Positions 25,322 through 33,778 of a stretch of DNA of 64,000 bases are shown here, one piece after another (position 1 is the first letter of the stretch; every line of letters starts with the position of its first letter). The stretch comes from FEB-25 sp963822175. GTDB taxonomy: Bacteria; Chloroflexota; Anaerolineae; Anaerolineales; UBA4823. The notes under the pieces were generated by a model that had not been told where the DNA came from, searched no databases, and worked only from the letters and a program-made list of their open reading frames with translations. Location: the NCBI GenBank assembly GCA_963822175.1, contig CAWGGJ010000008.1, positions 496,001 to 560,000 of the forward strand. Reading direction: 5' to 3'. A program made the position numbers and the translations under genes.

Positions 25322-25865
25322 TTCTCAACAAGGCAACCGACTATCACCAGAAAATGTGCTAATGGGGCTACTCTATCAACACCCGCGCCACGGCTACGAG
25401 CTTCACAAAAGGCTCATGGATGAATTTGGGTATATCTGGCATGTGAGCCAGAGCCAGACATATAACATTCTCAACAGGCTGGAAAACCAGGGATTTATTA
25501 GCTCGACTTCTATAGAACAGGATAAATTGCCACCGCGGCGGTTATTACAGCTCACCGAGTCGGGTTCGCAACGTTTTAATGAGTGGCTGGATACTCCAAC
25601 GAAGTGTAGTGTCCATGCCATTCGGGTGGAATTCATTACAAGATTATATTTTCTGAGGCAAACTCGTCCCGATAAAATCGAAAAGGTCATTAACGCCCAA
25701 ATTGGAGAAGTTATTGCTGGTCTGAACAGGCTTCGAAATGTTCATTCAGATTTATCAGAAGGTCAACCTTTTAATCGTCTAGCTTTGGAATTACGGATAT
25801 CGCTGCTGAATTCCATCCTTATCTGGCTGGATGAATGCAGGAAGGAATTTCTAACTGTTCGATAA
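25314..25865 (+). CDS. PadR family transcriptional regulator
   Basis: A 183-residue regulator with an N-terminal winged helix (LSPENVLMGLLYQHPRHGYELHKRL, TYNILNRLENQGFI, PPRRLLQLTESGSQRFNEWL) and a C-terminal helical dimerisation part with the LRISLLNSILIWLDEC helix typical of PadR/Vir-like proteins. Start: GTG with AAGGA 12 bases upstream; an internal ATG at 25363 would remove part of the first helix. It leads a padR-modA-modB operon (14-base gap to modA), so it probably controls molybdate/tungstate uptake in place of ModE. Confidence 0.88.
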   Translation: MSISQQGNRLSPENVLMGLLYQHPRHGYELHKRLMDEFGYIWHVSQSQTYNILNRLENQGFISSTSIEQDKLPPRRLLQLTESGSQRFNEWLDTPTKCSVHAIRVEFITRLYFLRQTRPDKIEKVINAQIGEVIAGLNRLRNVHSDLSEGQPFNRLALELRISLLNSILIWLDECRKEFLTVR

Positions 25866-25879
25866 AGGAGAATTGATTC

Positions 25880-26740
25880 ATGAAAGCCCTTGTTTTCATT
25901 ATCCTCCTGATATTGCTTACCTTGTGTGGGTGTTCCTCACTCGTACTTGACTCTGCCAGTGGTTCAATTGATGGGGCAACTGTATCACCGACTATGCAAA
26001 CAAATCGGGCTTCGAACTTGTCGTCGTCACGTACACTCACCATTTACGCAGCTGCCTCATTGACCGATGCATTCCGGGAAATTGGCAAGGAATTTGAAAC
26101 CACCAATCCGGGGGTGAAGATTGAATATAGTTTTGCTGGTTCGCAGATACTGCGCACCCAATTGGAGCAAGGCGCTTTGGCGGATATTTTTGCCAGTGCA
26201 GATCATAAGAATATGGATTTGTTAATAACCGAAAATCTTGTTGTCTCGAATTCTGTCCAGGATATTATGACCAACCGGCTGATCGTGATTTTACCACCTG
26301 GGAATCCTGCCGGGATCGAGAAACTGCAGGATTTATCCAGATCAGGTTTGAAAATAGTGCTGGCAGATGGATCCGTTCCAGCTGGGAATTATGCTCGCCA
26401 AGTCTTAATTAACCTGAGCAAGGATCCAGCATACGGAGTGGAGTATTCCTTGTCAGTGTTGGGAAACGTCGTTTCGAATGAAACCGATGTCAGGCAGGTG
26501 GTAACAAAAATCGAATTAGGTGAAGCTGATGCAGGTATCGTTTATGCCAGTGATGCGATCGCTGCACCGGAGCTTGCAACCATAAGTATCCCTACCCAAT
26601 ATAATGTAACTGCCAGATACCCGGTTGCCATACTGGCAAATTCAACCAATCCGGATCTGGCACTTGCTTATATAGAATCCTTAAAATCTCCTGCAGGACA
26701 GGAGATCTTAAAGTTGTGGGGATTCTCCCCAGGACAATAG
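25880..26740 (+). CDS. modA: Molybdate/tungstate ABC transporter substrate-binding lipoprotein
   Basis: Extracellular binding protein (286 residues). Lipoprotein signal peptide KALVFIILLILLTLCGC with Cys as the anchor. The family pattern is clear: LTIYAAASLTDAFREIGKEFE, YSFAGSQILRTQLEQGALADIFASAD, NRLIVILPPGNPAGI, DGSVPAGNYARQVL and DAGIVYASDA. Start: ATG with AAAGGAG 10 bases upstream. It overlaps nothing and is four bases from modB. Confidence 0.95.
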   Translation: MKALVFIILLILLTLCGCSSLVLDSASGSIDGATVSPTMQTNRASNLSSSRTLTIYAAASLTDAFREIGKEFETTNPGVKIEYSFAGSQILRTQLEQGALADIFASADHKNMDLLITENLVVSNSVQDIMTNRLIVILPPGNPAGIEKLQDLSRSGLKIVLADGSVPAGNYARQVLINLSKDPAYGVEYSLSVLGNVVSNETDVRQVVTKIELGEADAGIVYASDAIAAPELATISIPTQYNVTARYPVAILANSTNPDLALAYIESLKSPAGQEILKLWGFSPGQ

Positions 26741-26743
26741 AGC

Positions 26744-27562
26744 ATGGATCAAACCAGCCAACTCACTCATCACACAAAAATTAACGACAGACCTGGGTGG
26801 GAATTTATCCTGCCAAGCCTGCTCCTTGTCGGCCTAATCGGATTACCAATCGTAGCGTTGGTCTGGCGTTCGATCAATTCAGAGATTATCACACTTGCAT
26901 CTTCCGAAAATGCAATCAATGCATTGAAATTGAGTATCTTCACCAGCACAATTGCAGTCTTATTTTCATTGGTAACCGGAACACCCCTGGCCTACCTGCA
27001 GGCACATTGGAAATTCAGGGGAAAGGTACTGATCAATTCGTTGGTGGACTTGCCGATCGTTCTACCGCCCGCAGTGGCTGGAATTGCCTTATTAATGGCT
27101 TTTGGAAGGCAGGGCTTGATCGGTGGATGGTTATATTCAATTGGTATCACCCTGCCATTTACAACAACAGCAGTCATCATGGCGCAGGTGTTCGTCTCGG
27201 CCCCGTTCTTGGTTCGTTCTGCCCGTGTGGGCTTTGGCGCGATTGATATCCAGTTGGAGGAAGCTGCAAAAGTGGAGGGTGCCAGCAGCTGGGATGTATT
27301 CCAACACATCATGCTTCCACTAGCCAGCCGGGCCTTGCTGACCGGAATAGTTCTAACCTGGACGCGGGCGCTGGGTGAGTTTGGGGCAACGCTGCTATTC
27401 GCAGGCAACCTGGAAGGCAGAACCCAAACCATGCCGCTGGCGATTTACATGGGATTCGAAGATGGATTGGCAACAGCCCTGGTATTATCGGTGGTGCTGT
27501 TAGTCGTGTCGTTTGTGATGCTTACCGTGCTGAGGAGGCTTGAGGTACAAAGCCAACATTAA
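26744..27562 (+). CDS. modB: Molybdate/tungstate ABC transporter permease
   Basis: Inner-membrane permease (272 residues) with six hydrophobic helices and the EAA loop EEAAKVEGASSWDVFQHIMLP followed by TRALGEFGATLLFAGN, as in ModB/WtpB. It begins three bases after modA. A modC ATPase gene would normally follow, but the next gene is a malic enzyme on a separate ribosome site; no ABC ATPase is adjacent. The transporter must use an ATPase encoded elsewhere or be incomplete. Confidence 0.94.
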   Translation: MDQTSQLTHHTKINDRPGWEFILPSLLLVGLIGLPIVALVWRSINSEIITLASSENAINALKLSIFTSTIAVLFSLVTGTPLAYLQAHWKFRGKVLINSLVDLPIVLPPAVAGIALLMAFGRQGLIGGWLYSIGITLPFTTTAVIMAQVFVSAPFLVRSARVGFGAIDIQLEEAAKVEGASSWDVFQHIMLPLASRALLTGIVLTWTRALGEFGATLLFAGNLEGRTQTMPLAIYMGFEDGLATALVLSVVLLVVSFVMLTVLRRLEVQSQH

Positions 27563-27636
27563 GGGTAAAATAAACCCATGTAATCAACCATCCCCAGTTT
27601 TTTATATTTGTTATCATCTGATCAGGAGGAATGATC

Positions 27637-29892
27637 ATGACCAGAGTAACCAGCGAAGAAGCACTTGAATACCACCATTTAAATGGCAAACCAGGGAAAA
27701 TATCGGTTGTCCCGACCAAGCCCATGGAAACCCAGCGGGACCTCAGCCTGGCTTATACACCAGGCGTAGCAGTGCCGGTGCTGGAGATCGAAAAAAATCC
27801 GGAGACAGCGTACGAATATACCTCCAAGGGTAACCTGGTGGCAGTGATCACCAACGGTACTGCCATCCTGGGATTGGGAGACCGGGGAGCACTGGCATCC
27901 AAACCAGTGATGGAAGGCAAAGGGGTGTTGTTCAAGCGCTTTGCAGACGTGGATGTATTTGATATTGAAATCAACTCGCATGACCCGGATGTGATCATCC
28001 AGGCAGCAGCCGCGATTTCGCCCACTTTTGGTGGCATAAACTTGGAGGACATCAAAGCCCCTGAGTGCTTTTATATCGAAGAAACACTCAAGCAAATGCT
28101 GGACATCCCGGTGTTCCATGATGACCAGCATGGTACCGCCATCATCTCTGGAGCAGCGTTAATGAATGGGCTGGAAGTTGTGGGTAAAGAGCTGGACGAG
28201 GTGACGATCACCATTTCGGGGGCTGGGGCTTCTGCCATCTCCTGTGCAGAGCTGATGATCCGCCTGGGAGCCCGCAGGGAGAATATCCTGCTGGTTGATA
28301 CGCGTGGAGTGGTCTATAAAGGCCGCACCGAGGGAATGAATAAATATAAAGAGCACCTGGCGAATGATACTAATAAGCGTACGCTGGCAGAGGCCGTACA
28401 GGGTGCGGATGTATTCTATGGACTTTCCGTAGCGGATATTCTAACCCCAGAGATGGTCAAAACCATGGCAGAGCGACCGCTTATATTCGCCATGGCAAAT
28501 CCTGACCCGGAGATCAAATATGAATTAGCGAGAGAAGCCCGACCTGATGCGATTGTTGCCACCGGGCGCTCTGACTACCCAAACCAGATCAATAATGTGC
28601 TTGGATTTCCATATATATTCCGCGGAGCACTGGATGTACGTGCCAGGGCAATTAATGAGGAAATGAAAGTGGCAGCATCCCTGGCACTGGCATCTCTCAC
28701 CAAAGAAGATGTTCCTGACAGCGTTTTACGGGCTTATGGATTAGACGCATTAAAATTTGGTCCGGAATACATCATCCCCAAGCCACTGGATCCACGTGTG
28801 TTGCTGTGGGAATCACCTGCGGTGGCCAAAGCAGCCATGGATACAGGTGTGGCACGTAAATCCATCGACCTGGACGAATACCGTCGCCAGCTGGCCTATC
28901 GGCAAGGTATTGGAGAACAGGTACGCTATTATATAATGAATAAGGCCAAGGCTGCCACACCCAAGAAGAGGGTTGCCTTTGCTGAAGGTGAAGAGACAAA
29001 AATAATCCGGGCTGCAGCACAACTCCTCGATGAAGGAATTGGGATACCCATCCTTGTAGGGAGGGAACAGGTGATCCGGGGGAAGCTGGAAGCATTAGGC
29101 CTGGATGATGACATGCTGATCGTGGACCCAGAAAATTTCGAGCGGACTGAAATCTATGCTGAGGCATACAGCAAACAACGCCAGCGTAATGGGGTGACTA
29201 TCTGGCATGCTCGCCGTCGCCTTCTTGAGCCAAATATCTTCACTGCCATGATGGTCAAAATGGGCGATGCTGATGCGTCTGTCTCGGGATTGACTTTTGA
29301 TTATCCGGATGTCATTCGACCGGCATTACGTATCCATCATACCCGGCCCGGAAGAAGAATTGCCGCAGGCGTGTATATCATGATCGTGGGTAACCGGACA
29401 TACCTGTTTACCGATGCAACAGTGAATATTGACCCGAGCGCTGAGGACCTGGCAGATATCGCCTTCCTGGCAGCGGACTTTGCCCGCCAACTGCAGATCA
29501 AACCGCGTGTGGCACTGTTGTCCTTCTCTAATTTTGGCAGCACGCCGCATGTGTTGTCTGAGAAAGTACGGCAGGCGGTGGATCTTATCCGCCAGCGTGG
29601 TGCGGATTTCCCCGTGGATGGCGAGATGCAGGCAGACACAGCGGTTGTGCCCGAGCTGATCGACCAACGCTACCCGTTCAGCCAGGTGCGGGATGCAAAT
29701 GTGCTGGTATTTCCATCTCTTGAAGCAGCCAACATAGCATACAAACTGCTGGCGCGCTTGGGTAATGCGCAGGCAATTGGTCCCATCCTGCTGGGGGTGG
29801 GAGCGCCTATCCACGTCCTGCAGACCGGGGATGATGTGCGTAATATTGTCAATATCGCTGCAGTTGCGGTGATGGATGCAGCCAGCCGGTAG
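27637..29892 (+). CDS. maeB: NADP-dependent malic enzyme fused to phosphotransacetylase-like domain
   Basis: Converts malate to pyruvate and CO2 with NAD(P)+ reduction. 752 residues: malic enzyme domain to ~410 (SLAYTPGVAVPVLEI, NGTAILGLGDRGALASKPVMEGK, FHDDQHGTAIISGAAL, VTISGAGASAISCAE) and a PTA-like domain ~430-752 (KKRVAFAEGEETKIIRAA, KPRVALLSFSNFGS, DGEMQADTAVVPEL), as in MaeB. In MaeB the PTA part is regulatory, sensing acetyl-CoA, and not catalytic. Start ATG 27637 is chosen since AGGAGGA ends at 27630, directly against the alternative ATG 27631. Confidence 0.95.
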   Translation: MTRVTSEEALEYHHLNGKPGKISVVPTKPMETQRDLSLAYTPGVAVPVLEIEKNPETAYEYTSKGNLVAVITNGTAILGLGDRGALASKPVMEGKGVLFKRFADVDVFDIEINSHDPDVIIQAAAAISPTFGGINLEDIKAPECFYIEETLKQMLDIPVFHDDQHGTAIISGAALMNGLEVVGKELDEVTITISGAGASAISCAELMIRLGARRENILLVDTRGVVYKGRTEGMNKYKEHLANDTNKRTLAEAVQGADVFYGLSVADILTPEMVKTMAERPLIFAMANPDPEIKYELAREARPDAIVATGRSDYPNQINNVLGFPYIFRGALDVRARAINEEMKVAASLALASLTKEDVPDSVLRAYGLDALKFGPEYIIPKPLDPRVLLWESPAVAKAAMDTGVARKSIDLDEYRRQLAYRQGIGEQVRYYIMNKAKAATPKKRVAFAEGEETKIIRAAAQLLDEGIGIPILVGREQVIRGKLEALGLDDDMLIVDPENFERTEIYAEAYSKQRQRNGVTIWHARRRLLEPNIFTAMMVKMGDADASVSGLTFDYPDVIRPALRIHHTRPGRRIAAGVYIMIVGNRTYLFTDATVNIDPSAEDLADIAFLAADFARQLQIKPRVALLSFSNFGSTPHVLSEKVRQAVDLIRQRGADFPVDGEMQADTAVVPELIDQRYPFSQVRDANVLVFPSLEAANIAYKLLARLGNAQAIGPILLGVGAPIHVLQTGDDVRNIVNIAAVAVMDAASR

Positions 29893-29970
29893 TAGAATAT
29901 CTGGAAATTCGGGTTGAAGATTTTGTAGTTAAATACCTACTCAAAATTACTAAATAAAGGGAGTGAATGG

Positions 29971-30009
29971 AATGCAGGAGCAAAAAAATGGTGCTCCTGC
30001 ATTTTATTA
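29971..30009 (+). terminator. Terminator after maeB
   Basis: AATGCAGGAGCA (29971-29982) pairs perfectly with TGCTCCTGCATT (29992-30003), followed by TTATTAAT. It also could act on the minus strand, where the aminotransferase gene ends at 30107. Confidence 0.8.
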
Positions 30010-30106
30010 ATCTCTATGGAATGATAAAGATTTTTAATTACCCCCGAAGAATTATACATCCATGCGAAATCTGATTATCATTTTAATTGTCATTATTGAA
30101 TAAGCC

Positions 30107-31510
30107 TTAAATCTTATAGTAAGCCGAGAAATCTGGATGCCAATCGGTTAGTGAATATTCTCCCGTCAACCTATCCTGGATGTATTTACCCTTGTAATTT
30201 CCCGCAGAGATACATTGCAGGGCATCCACTAACGTGTCAACGTCATCCATTGTATTGTATAGCCCAAAGGAAGCCCTGACGAGTCCCGGCATATCCGACC
30301 GATCGCCTTCCATCATACGGCGGCGAACACCGGCTGCTTCTTCCTTGCTTAATCCTAAAAGGTGCAGGATGTATGGGTGGGCGCAAAAACAACCGCTGCG
30401 TACACCAATGCCAAATTCATAACCTAAAATTGCTGCCACCAGGAAATGTGTGACATGATCAAGCTGGACTGGAATGACACCCAGGCGATCATCTGCTTTG
30501 GAAGGGTCCTTATCGCCAAAAATCTTTAGCTTTGGAACAGCCTGCAGCCTTTCAAGGGCATATTGGGTCAGGACGGCTTCATGATGTGCCACTTCAGCCA
30601 TCCCCACGCTTTCGAGCTGGTTTATAGCTGCAGCGAGTGCAATCGCTCCCACGGTATTGGGACTGCCAGCCTCATCCCTTTCAGGGGGCACCGTCCAGAT
30701 AACGTCGTCCAGGGTAACGATTTCAACAACCCCACCGCCGGTCATGTCAGGATCTCCACGCTCAAAGATATCCAAGCGGCCGATGATGGCGCCAGTCCCA
30801 AAAGGGGCATACATTTTATGGGCGGAGATAGTGATGAAGTCAAGGTGGGCTGGGTCGTCCAAGGGGAGCATATCAATCTTACGATGTGGAGCTAGCTGGG
30901 CGCAATCTACCATGATCATGGCCCCAGCAGAATGTGCCTTCTCTGCCAGGCGGTGGATGGGATTTAGGAACCCGGTTACATTGGAGGCACCCGTGATTGC
31001 CACCAGTGCAACTTTATCGGCATACCTGGAGAGCTGGAGGTTAAAGTCATCTTCATCCAGGCGACCATCAGGGGTGAGTTTGACGTGGATCACCTTTGTG
31101 GCAGCCCGCCATGGTAGATCATTCGAGTGATGTTCCATCCCGCTGGTGATAACTATGTTGCGCCTGCTATCAAAAGGAAAACGCCGGGCGAGCTTATTGA
31201 TGGCTTCTGTCGTGTTCTTACCGAAGATGCAGGTAAATTGAGCAGGGTCTGCTCCGACAAATCCCAATACCATTCGACGAGCCTGCTCATATGCATGGGT
31301 GGAGAGCTGGCTCTTGAACCCGGTACCGCGATGAACACTACTGTAATAAACTAAAAAGTCGTCCACGGCATTCTGGACGGCTTTCATGGAGGGAGTGGAG
31401 GCAGCATTATCGAGGTTGGTATAACAGCGACAGCTGCCATCCATCAATGGAATAATGGCATCCAGGCCGACGAAGAGCGGGCGATAGTCATTAAGTGGGT
31501 GGTTGGTCAT
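30107..31510 (-). CDS. Class V aminotransferase, cysteine-desulfurase-like
   Basis: A 467-residue PLP enzyme of the SufS/Csd type. PLP lysine in TISAHKMYAPFGTGAIIG, substrate-binding MEHHSNDLPWR and VDCAQLAPHRKIDM, and a Cys-containing loop RSGCFCAHPYI, which matches the catalytic Cys loop RxGxHCA of SufS. It probably removes sulfur or selenium from (seleno)cysteine. It stands alone: no sufB/C/D/U/E nearby. Its promoter region is back-to-back with that of mraZ (164-base divergent spacer). Confidence 0.85.
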   Translation of the reverse strand: MTNHPLNDYRPLFVGLDAIIPLMDGSCRCYTNLDNAASTPSMKAVQNAVDDFLVYYSSVHRGTGFKSQLSTHAYEQARRMVLGFVGADPAQFTCIFGKNTTEAINKLARRFPFDSRRNIVITSGMEHHSNDLPWRAATKVIHVKLTPDGRLDEDDFNLQLSRYADKVALVAITGASNVTGFLNPIHRLAEKAHSAGAMIMVDCAQLAPHRKIDMLPLDDPAHLDFITISAHKMYAPFGTGAIIGRLDIFERGDPDMTGGGVVEIVTLDDVIWTVPPERDEAGSPNTVGAIALAAAINQLESVGMAEVAHHEAVLTQYALERLQAVPKLKIFGDKDPSKADDRLGVIPVQLDHVTHFLVAAILGYEFGIGVRSGCFCAHPYILHLLGLSKEEAAGVRRRMMEGDRSDMPGLVRASFGLYNTMDDVDTLVDALQCISAGNYKGKYIQDRLTGEYSLTDWHPDFSAYYKI

Positions 31511-31561
31511 TAGAATTTCCTGGTTGAGGTGAATTTATCATTAATTTGGGGTTAAAAATCC

Positions 31562-31589
31562 TTGATTTTTTAATATTTTATACTATACT
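31562..31589 (+). promoter_or_regulatory. Promoter of the dcw cluster
   Basis: TTGATT (31562-31567), 16-bp spacer and TATACT (31584-31589). The predicted transcript start (~31596) falls inside the four-repeat operator that begins right after the -10 box. Confidence 0.6.
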
Positions 31590-31624
31590 GTGGGTAATTG
31601 TGGTATAAAGTGGGTTGAAGTGGG
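31590..31624 (+). promoter_or_regulatory. MraZ operator: four GTGGK direct repeats at 10-bp period
   Basis: GTGGG at 31590, GTGGT at 31600, GTGGG at 31610 and GTGGG at 31620, each exactly 10 bases apart. MraZ is known to bind direct TGGG-type repeats with 5-bp spacers upstream of its own gene. The array overlaps the expected transcription start and precedes mraZ by 49 bases, consistent with autorepression. Confidence 0.85.
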
Positions 31625-31645
31625 AACGCCGGATATTCCGGCGTT
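31625..31645 (+). promoter_or_regulatory. Leader hairpin between MraZ operator and mraZ
   Basis: AACGCCGGA-TAT-TCCGGCGTT is a perfect 9-bp stem with a three-base loop in the mraZ 5' leader, immediately after the operator. A short T3 follows, so it is not a strong terminator; it may stabilise the dcw transcript. Confidence 0.5.
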
Positions 31646-31673
31646 TCATGCAAATAAAGGATAACTAGAACAT

Positions 31674-32123
31674 ATGTTTTTGGGTGAGTATCATCACAGT
31701 TTAGATAATAAAGACCGCCTGACTGTACCCGCGCGCTATCGCGAACTATTGGACGACGGTGCATATATCCTGCGTGGCTTTGATCGCAACTTGATGGTGC
31801 TGACCACAAAAGCATTTGAAGCAATCTCTCATCGACTAGACCAATTGAGTATGACGGATCCACTGGCACGTGCTTTACGCAGGCTAATTATTGGATCTGC
31901 CACACACCTGGAGGTTGATAAATCTGGCCGGATCTTGATTCCTGATTTTTTATGCCAAAAAGCCGGTTTATCCAGTGACCAGGAGACAGTCCTGGTAGGG
32001 CAGGGCAGTTACTTCGAGATCTGGTCATCGGATGAATGGTCTCTCCAGCAACAGGCTTTGGATCAGGCTGAGGCCAATGCTGAACGTTTTAAAGTTCTCG
32101 ATCTATCAACCAGTTCTGAGTAA
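31674..32123 (+). CDS. mraZ: Transcriptional regulator MraZ
   Basis: A 149-residue DNA-binding protein with two AbrB-like SpoVT/MraZ repeats: MFLGEYHHSLDNKDRLTVPARYRELL at the N-terminus and HLEVDKSGRILIPDFLCQKAGL in the second half, each with the conserved DxxGR/DKxxR pattern. It is first in the dcw cluster and sits behind a four-repeat operator of the type MraZ binds. The ATG is preceded by AAAGGATAA. Confidence 0.97.
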   Translation: MFLGEYHHSLDNKDRLTVPARYRELLDDGAYILRGFDRNLMVLTTKAFEAISHRLDQLSMTDPLARALRRLIIGSATHLEVDKSGRILIPDFLCQKAGLSSDQETVLVGQGSYFEIWSSDEWSLQQQALDQAEANAERFKVLDLSTSSE

Positions 32124-32174
32124 TACCTGGGTGCCGGGAGAACCAATCAATCAGGCATCCATGATGAACAGGTG

Positions 32175-33116
32175 ATGACACACCTACCAGTACTTTACAA
32201 TGAAATTATACACGCAATGCAACCTCACCGGGAAGGGTTGTACATTGATGGCACACTGGGTGCTGGAGGGCATGCTAGGGGAATCCTTGAAGCGAGCCAT
32301 CCAGATGGCAGATTGCTTGGAATGGATATTGACCCCCAGGCTCTCGAACTGGCCAGGGAGAACCTGGCTGAATTTAGCGACCGTGCCATTATTCTATGTG
32401 CATCCTACCAAACCTTGCTCCAACAAATGGCACGCCTGGGTTGGAGCAGGGTTGACGGTGTCCTTTTAGACCTGGGATTATCTTCCATGCAATTGGACAC
32501 CCCGGAAAGAGGTTTTTCCTTCCAGGTAGAAGCTCCGCTGGACATGCGCTTTGACCCGGAAGGACTGACCCGTGCTGATGACCTGGTCAACCATCTGGAC
32601 ACGGATGAGCTGGCAAATTTGCTGTACCAATACGGTGAAGAAAGAAAGTCGAGGCAGGTGGCTCGAGCGATCGTCAACGCCAGGCCCATTCACACCACCA
32701 CCCAGCTAGCCCAGGTGGTGGCACGTACAACCAGCGGCGGGCAGAGTGGTATCCATCCTGCAACCCGCACCTTCCAGGCATTGCGCATTGCTGTGAACGG
32801 TGAGCTGGACGCACTTGAGGGAGTCCTGCCGCAGACGATCACAGCGCTCGCTCCAGGAGGACGACTTGCTGTAATCTCCTTCCACTCATTGGAGGATCGC
32901 ATCGTGAAGCAATTTATTCGCCAGGAAAGCAGAGATTGCATTTGCCCACCTCGACAACCGGTATGTACTTGCGGACATAAAGCTACCCTACGGGAGATCA
33001 CAGTCAAACCGATCCGCCCGCAGGGAGATGAAATAAGGAAAAATCCACGTTCCCGCAGTGCCCGATTAAGGATTGCGGAAAGGATAGAAGGAATTAGCCA
33101 GAAAAAAATGGCATAA
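32175..33116 (+). CDS. rsmH: 16S rRNA (cytosine-1402-N4) methyltransferase
   Basis: SAM-dependent methyltransferase. Landmarks: HLPVLYNEII, YIDGTLGAGGHARGIL (SAM loop), LLGMDIDPQAL, GVLLDLGLSSMQLDTPERGFSF, and the late RLAVISFHSLEDRIVKQF. The C-terminus carries a Cys cluster CICPPRQPVCTCG common in the family and a basic end. The start is ATG 32175 (THLPVLYNE); a GTG one codon earlier is equally possible and no good ribosome site discriminates. Confidence 0.96.
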   Translation: MTHLPVLYNEIIHAMQPHREGLYIDGTLGAGGHARGILEASHPDGRLLGMDIDPQALELARENLAEFSDRAIILCASYQTLLQQMARLGWSRVDGVLLDLGLSSMQLDTPERGFSFQVEAPLDMRFDPEGLTRADDLVNHLDTDELANLLYQYGEERKSRQVARAIVNARPIHTTTQLAQVVARTTSGGQSGIHPATRTFQALRIAVNGELDALEGVLPQTITALAPGGRLAVISFHSLEDRIVKQFIRQESRDCICPPRQPVCTCGHKATLREITVKPIRPQGDEIRKNPRSRSARLRIAERIEGISQKKMA

Positions 33117-33208
33117 GACTTGCAAGCCTGCATTAGAAACCCGTTTCCTTTTGATGATCGTTGATGGTTTTAAAGTATGACTGAGAAATTAACAATGCAA
33201 CATTTCAG

Positions 33209-33233
33209 GTTATCAAAAGATAACGGGTTTTTT
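33209..33233 (+). terminator. Weak terminator-like hairpin between rsmH and ftsL
   Basis: GTTATC-AAAA-GATAAC followed by GGG and T6, 15 bases before the ftsL start. The stem is only 6 bp and AT-rich, so partial attenuation within the dcw transcript is the most that can be suggested. Confidence 0.35.
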
Positions 33234-33247
33234 GATAGGTGAATCAA

Positions 33248-33778
33248 ATGGAAAACATAAACCAACTAACCCAAGCATACACACAGGCGCCCTGGCGGAA
33301 GCAGATCTACATGATCGGAATGTTTTTATTGGTCCTGGTCAGTGCTGCCATTATTGCAGGAATATACCTAAATGTCACTGCGCGTGCAGCGGCAGTTGGT
33401 AGAGAGATCCAGGAAATGCAAGTACGTGTGTATGGCTACCATTACCTGGAAAATGATGCAGCAGAAAACAAGCTTCCATTGGAGGAATTGGAGCAAAAAA
33501 ACGCTAATCTGATCAGCCAGCTGGCTTATCTAACATCCTACCAGGTCATGCAAGAGCGTGTGAAGGATCTAAATTTGGAACCGATTGCTGAGGAGAATAT
33601 TATTTACCTTGCGGTGCCAGGATATATCGAGAGGCAGACCACTTCGCTGGCACCTCCACCAGAACCCGTGGTTGTTAATGCATCCAATATAGCTCCTGAG
33701 TTTAAAGAGTCCTTATTTGATTGGGTGACTGACCAGGTGCGGAAAACTGCTCAATATTTTAGCGAGGCACAGCCGTGA
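33248..33778 (+). CDS. ftsL: FtsL-like cell division protein
   Basis: A small bitopic protein: about 22 cytoplasmic residues, one membrane helix (QIYMIGMFLLVLVSAAIIAGIYL), an extracytoplasmic coiled coil (REIQEMQVRVYGYHYLENDAAE, ELEQKNANLISQLAYLTS) and a Pro-rich tail. Sequence does not identify FtsL by itself; the position between rsmH and ftsI does. Start: ATG 33248 with AGG 9 bases upstream; GTG 33239 is an alternative. It overlaps ftsI by 4 bases. Confidence 0.78.
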   Translation: MENINQLTQAYTQAPWRKQIYMIGMFLLVLVSAAIIAGIYLNVTARAAAVGREIQEMQVRVYGYHYLENDAAENKLPLEELEQKNANLISQLAYLTSYQVMQERVKDLNLEPIAEENIIYLAVPGYIERQTTSLAPPPEPVVVNASNIAPEFKESLFDWVTDQVRKTAQYFSEAQP

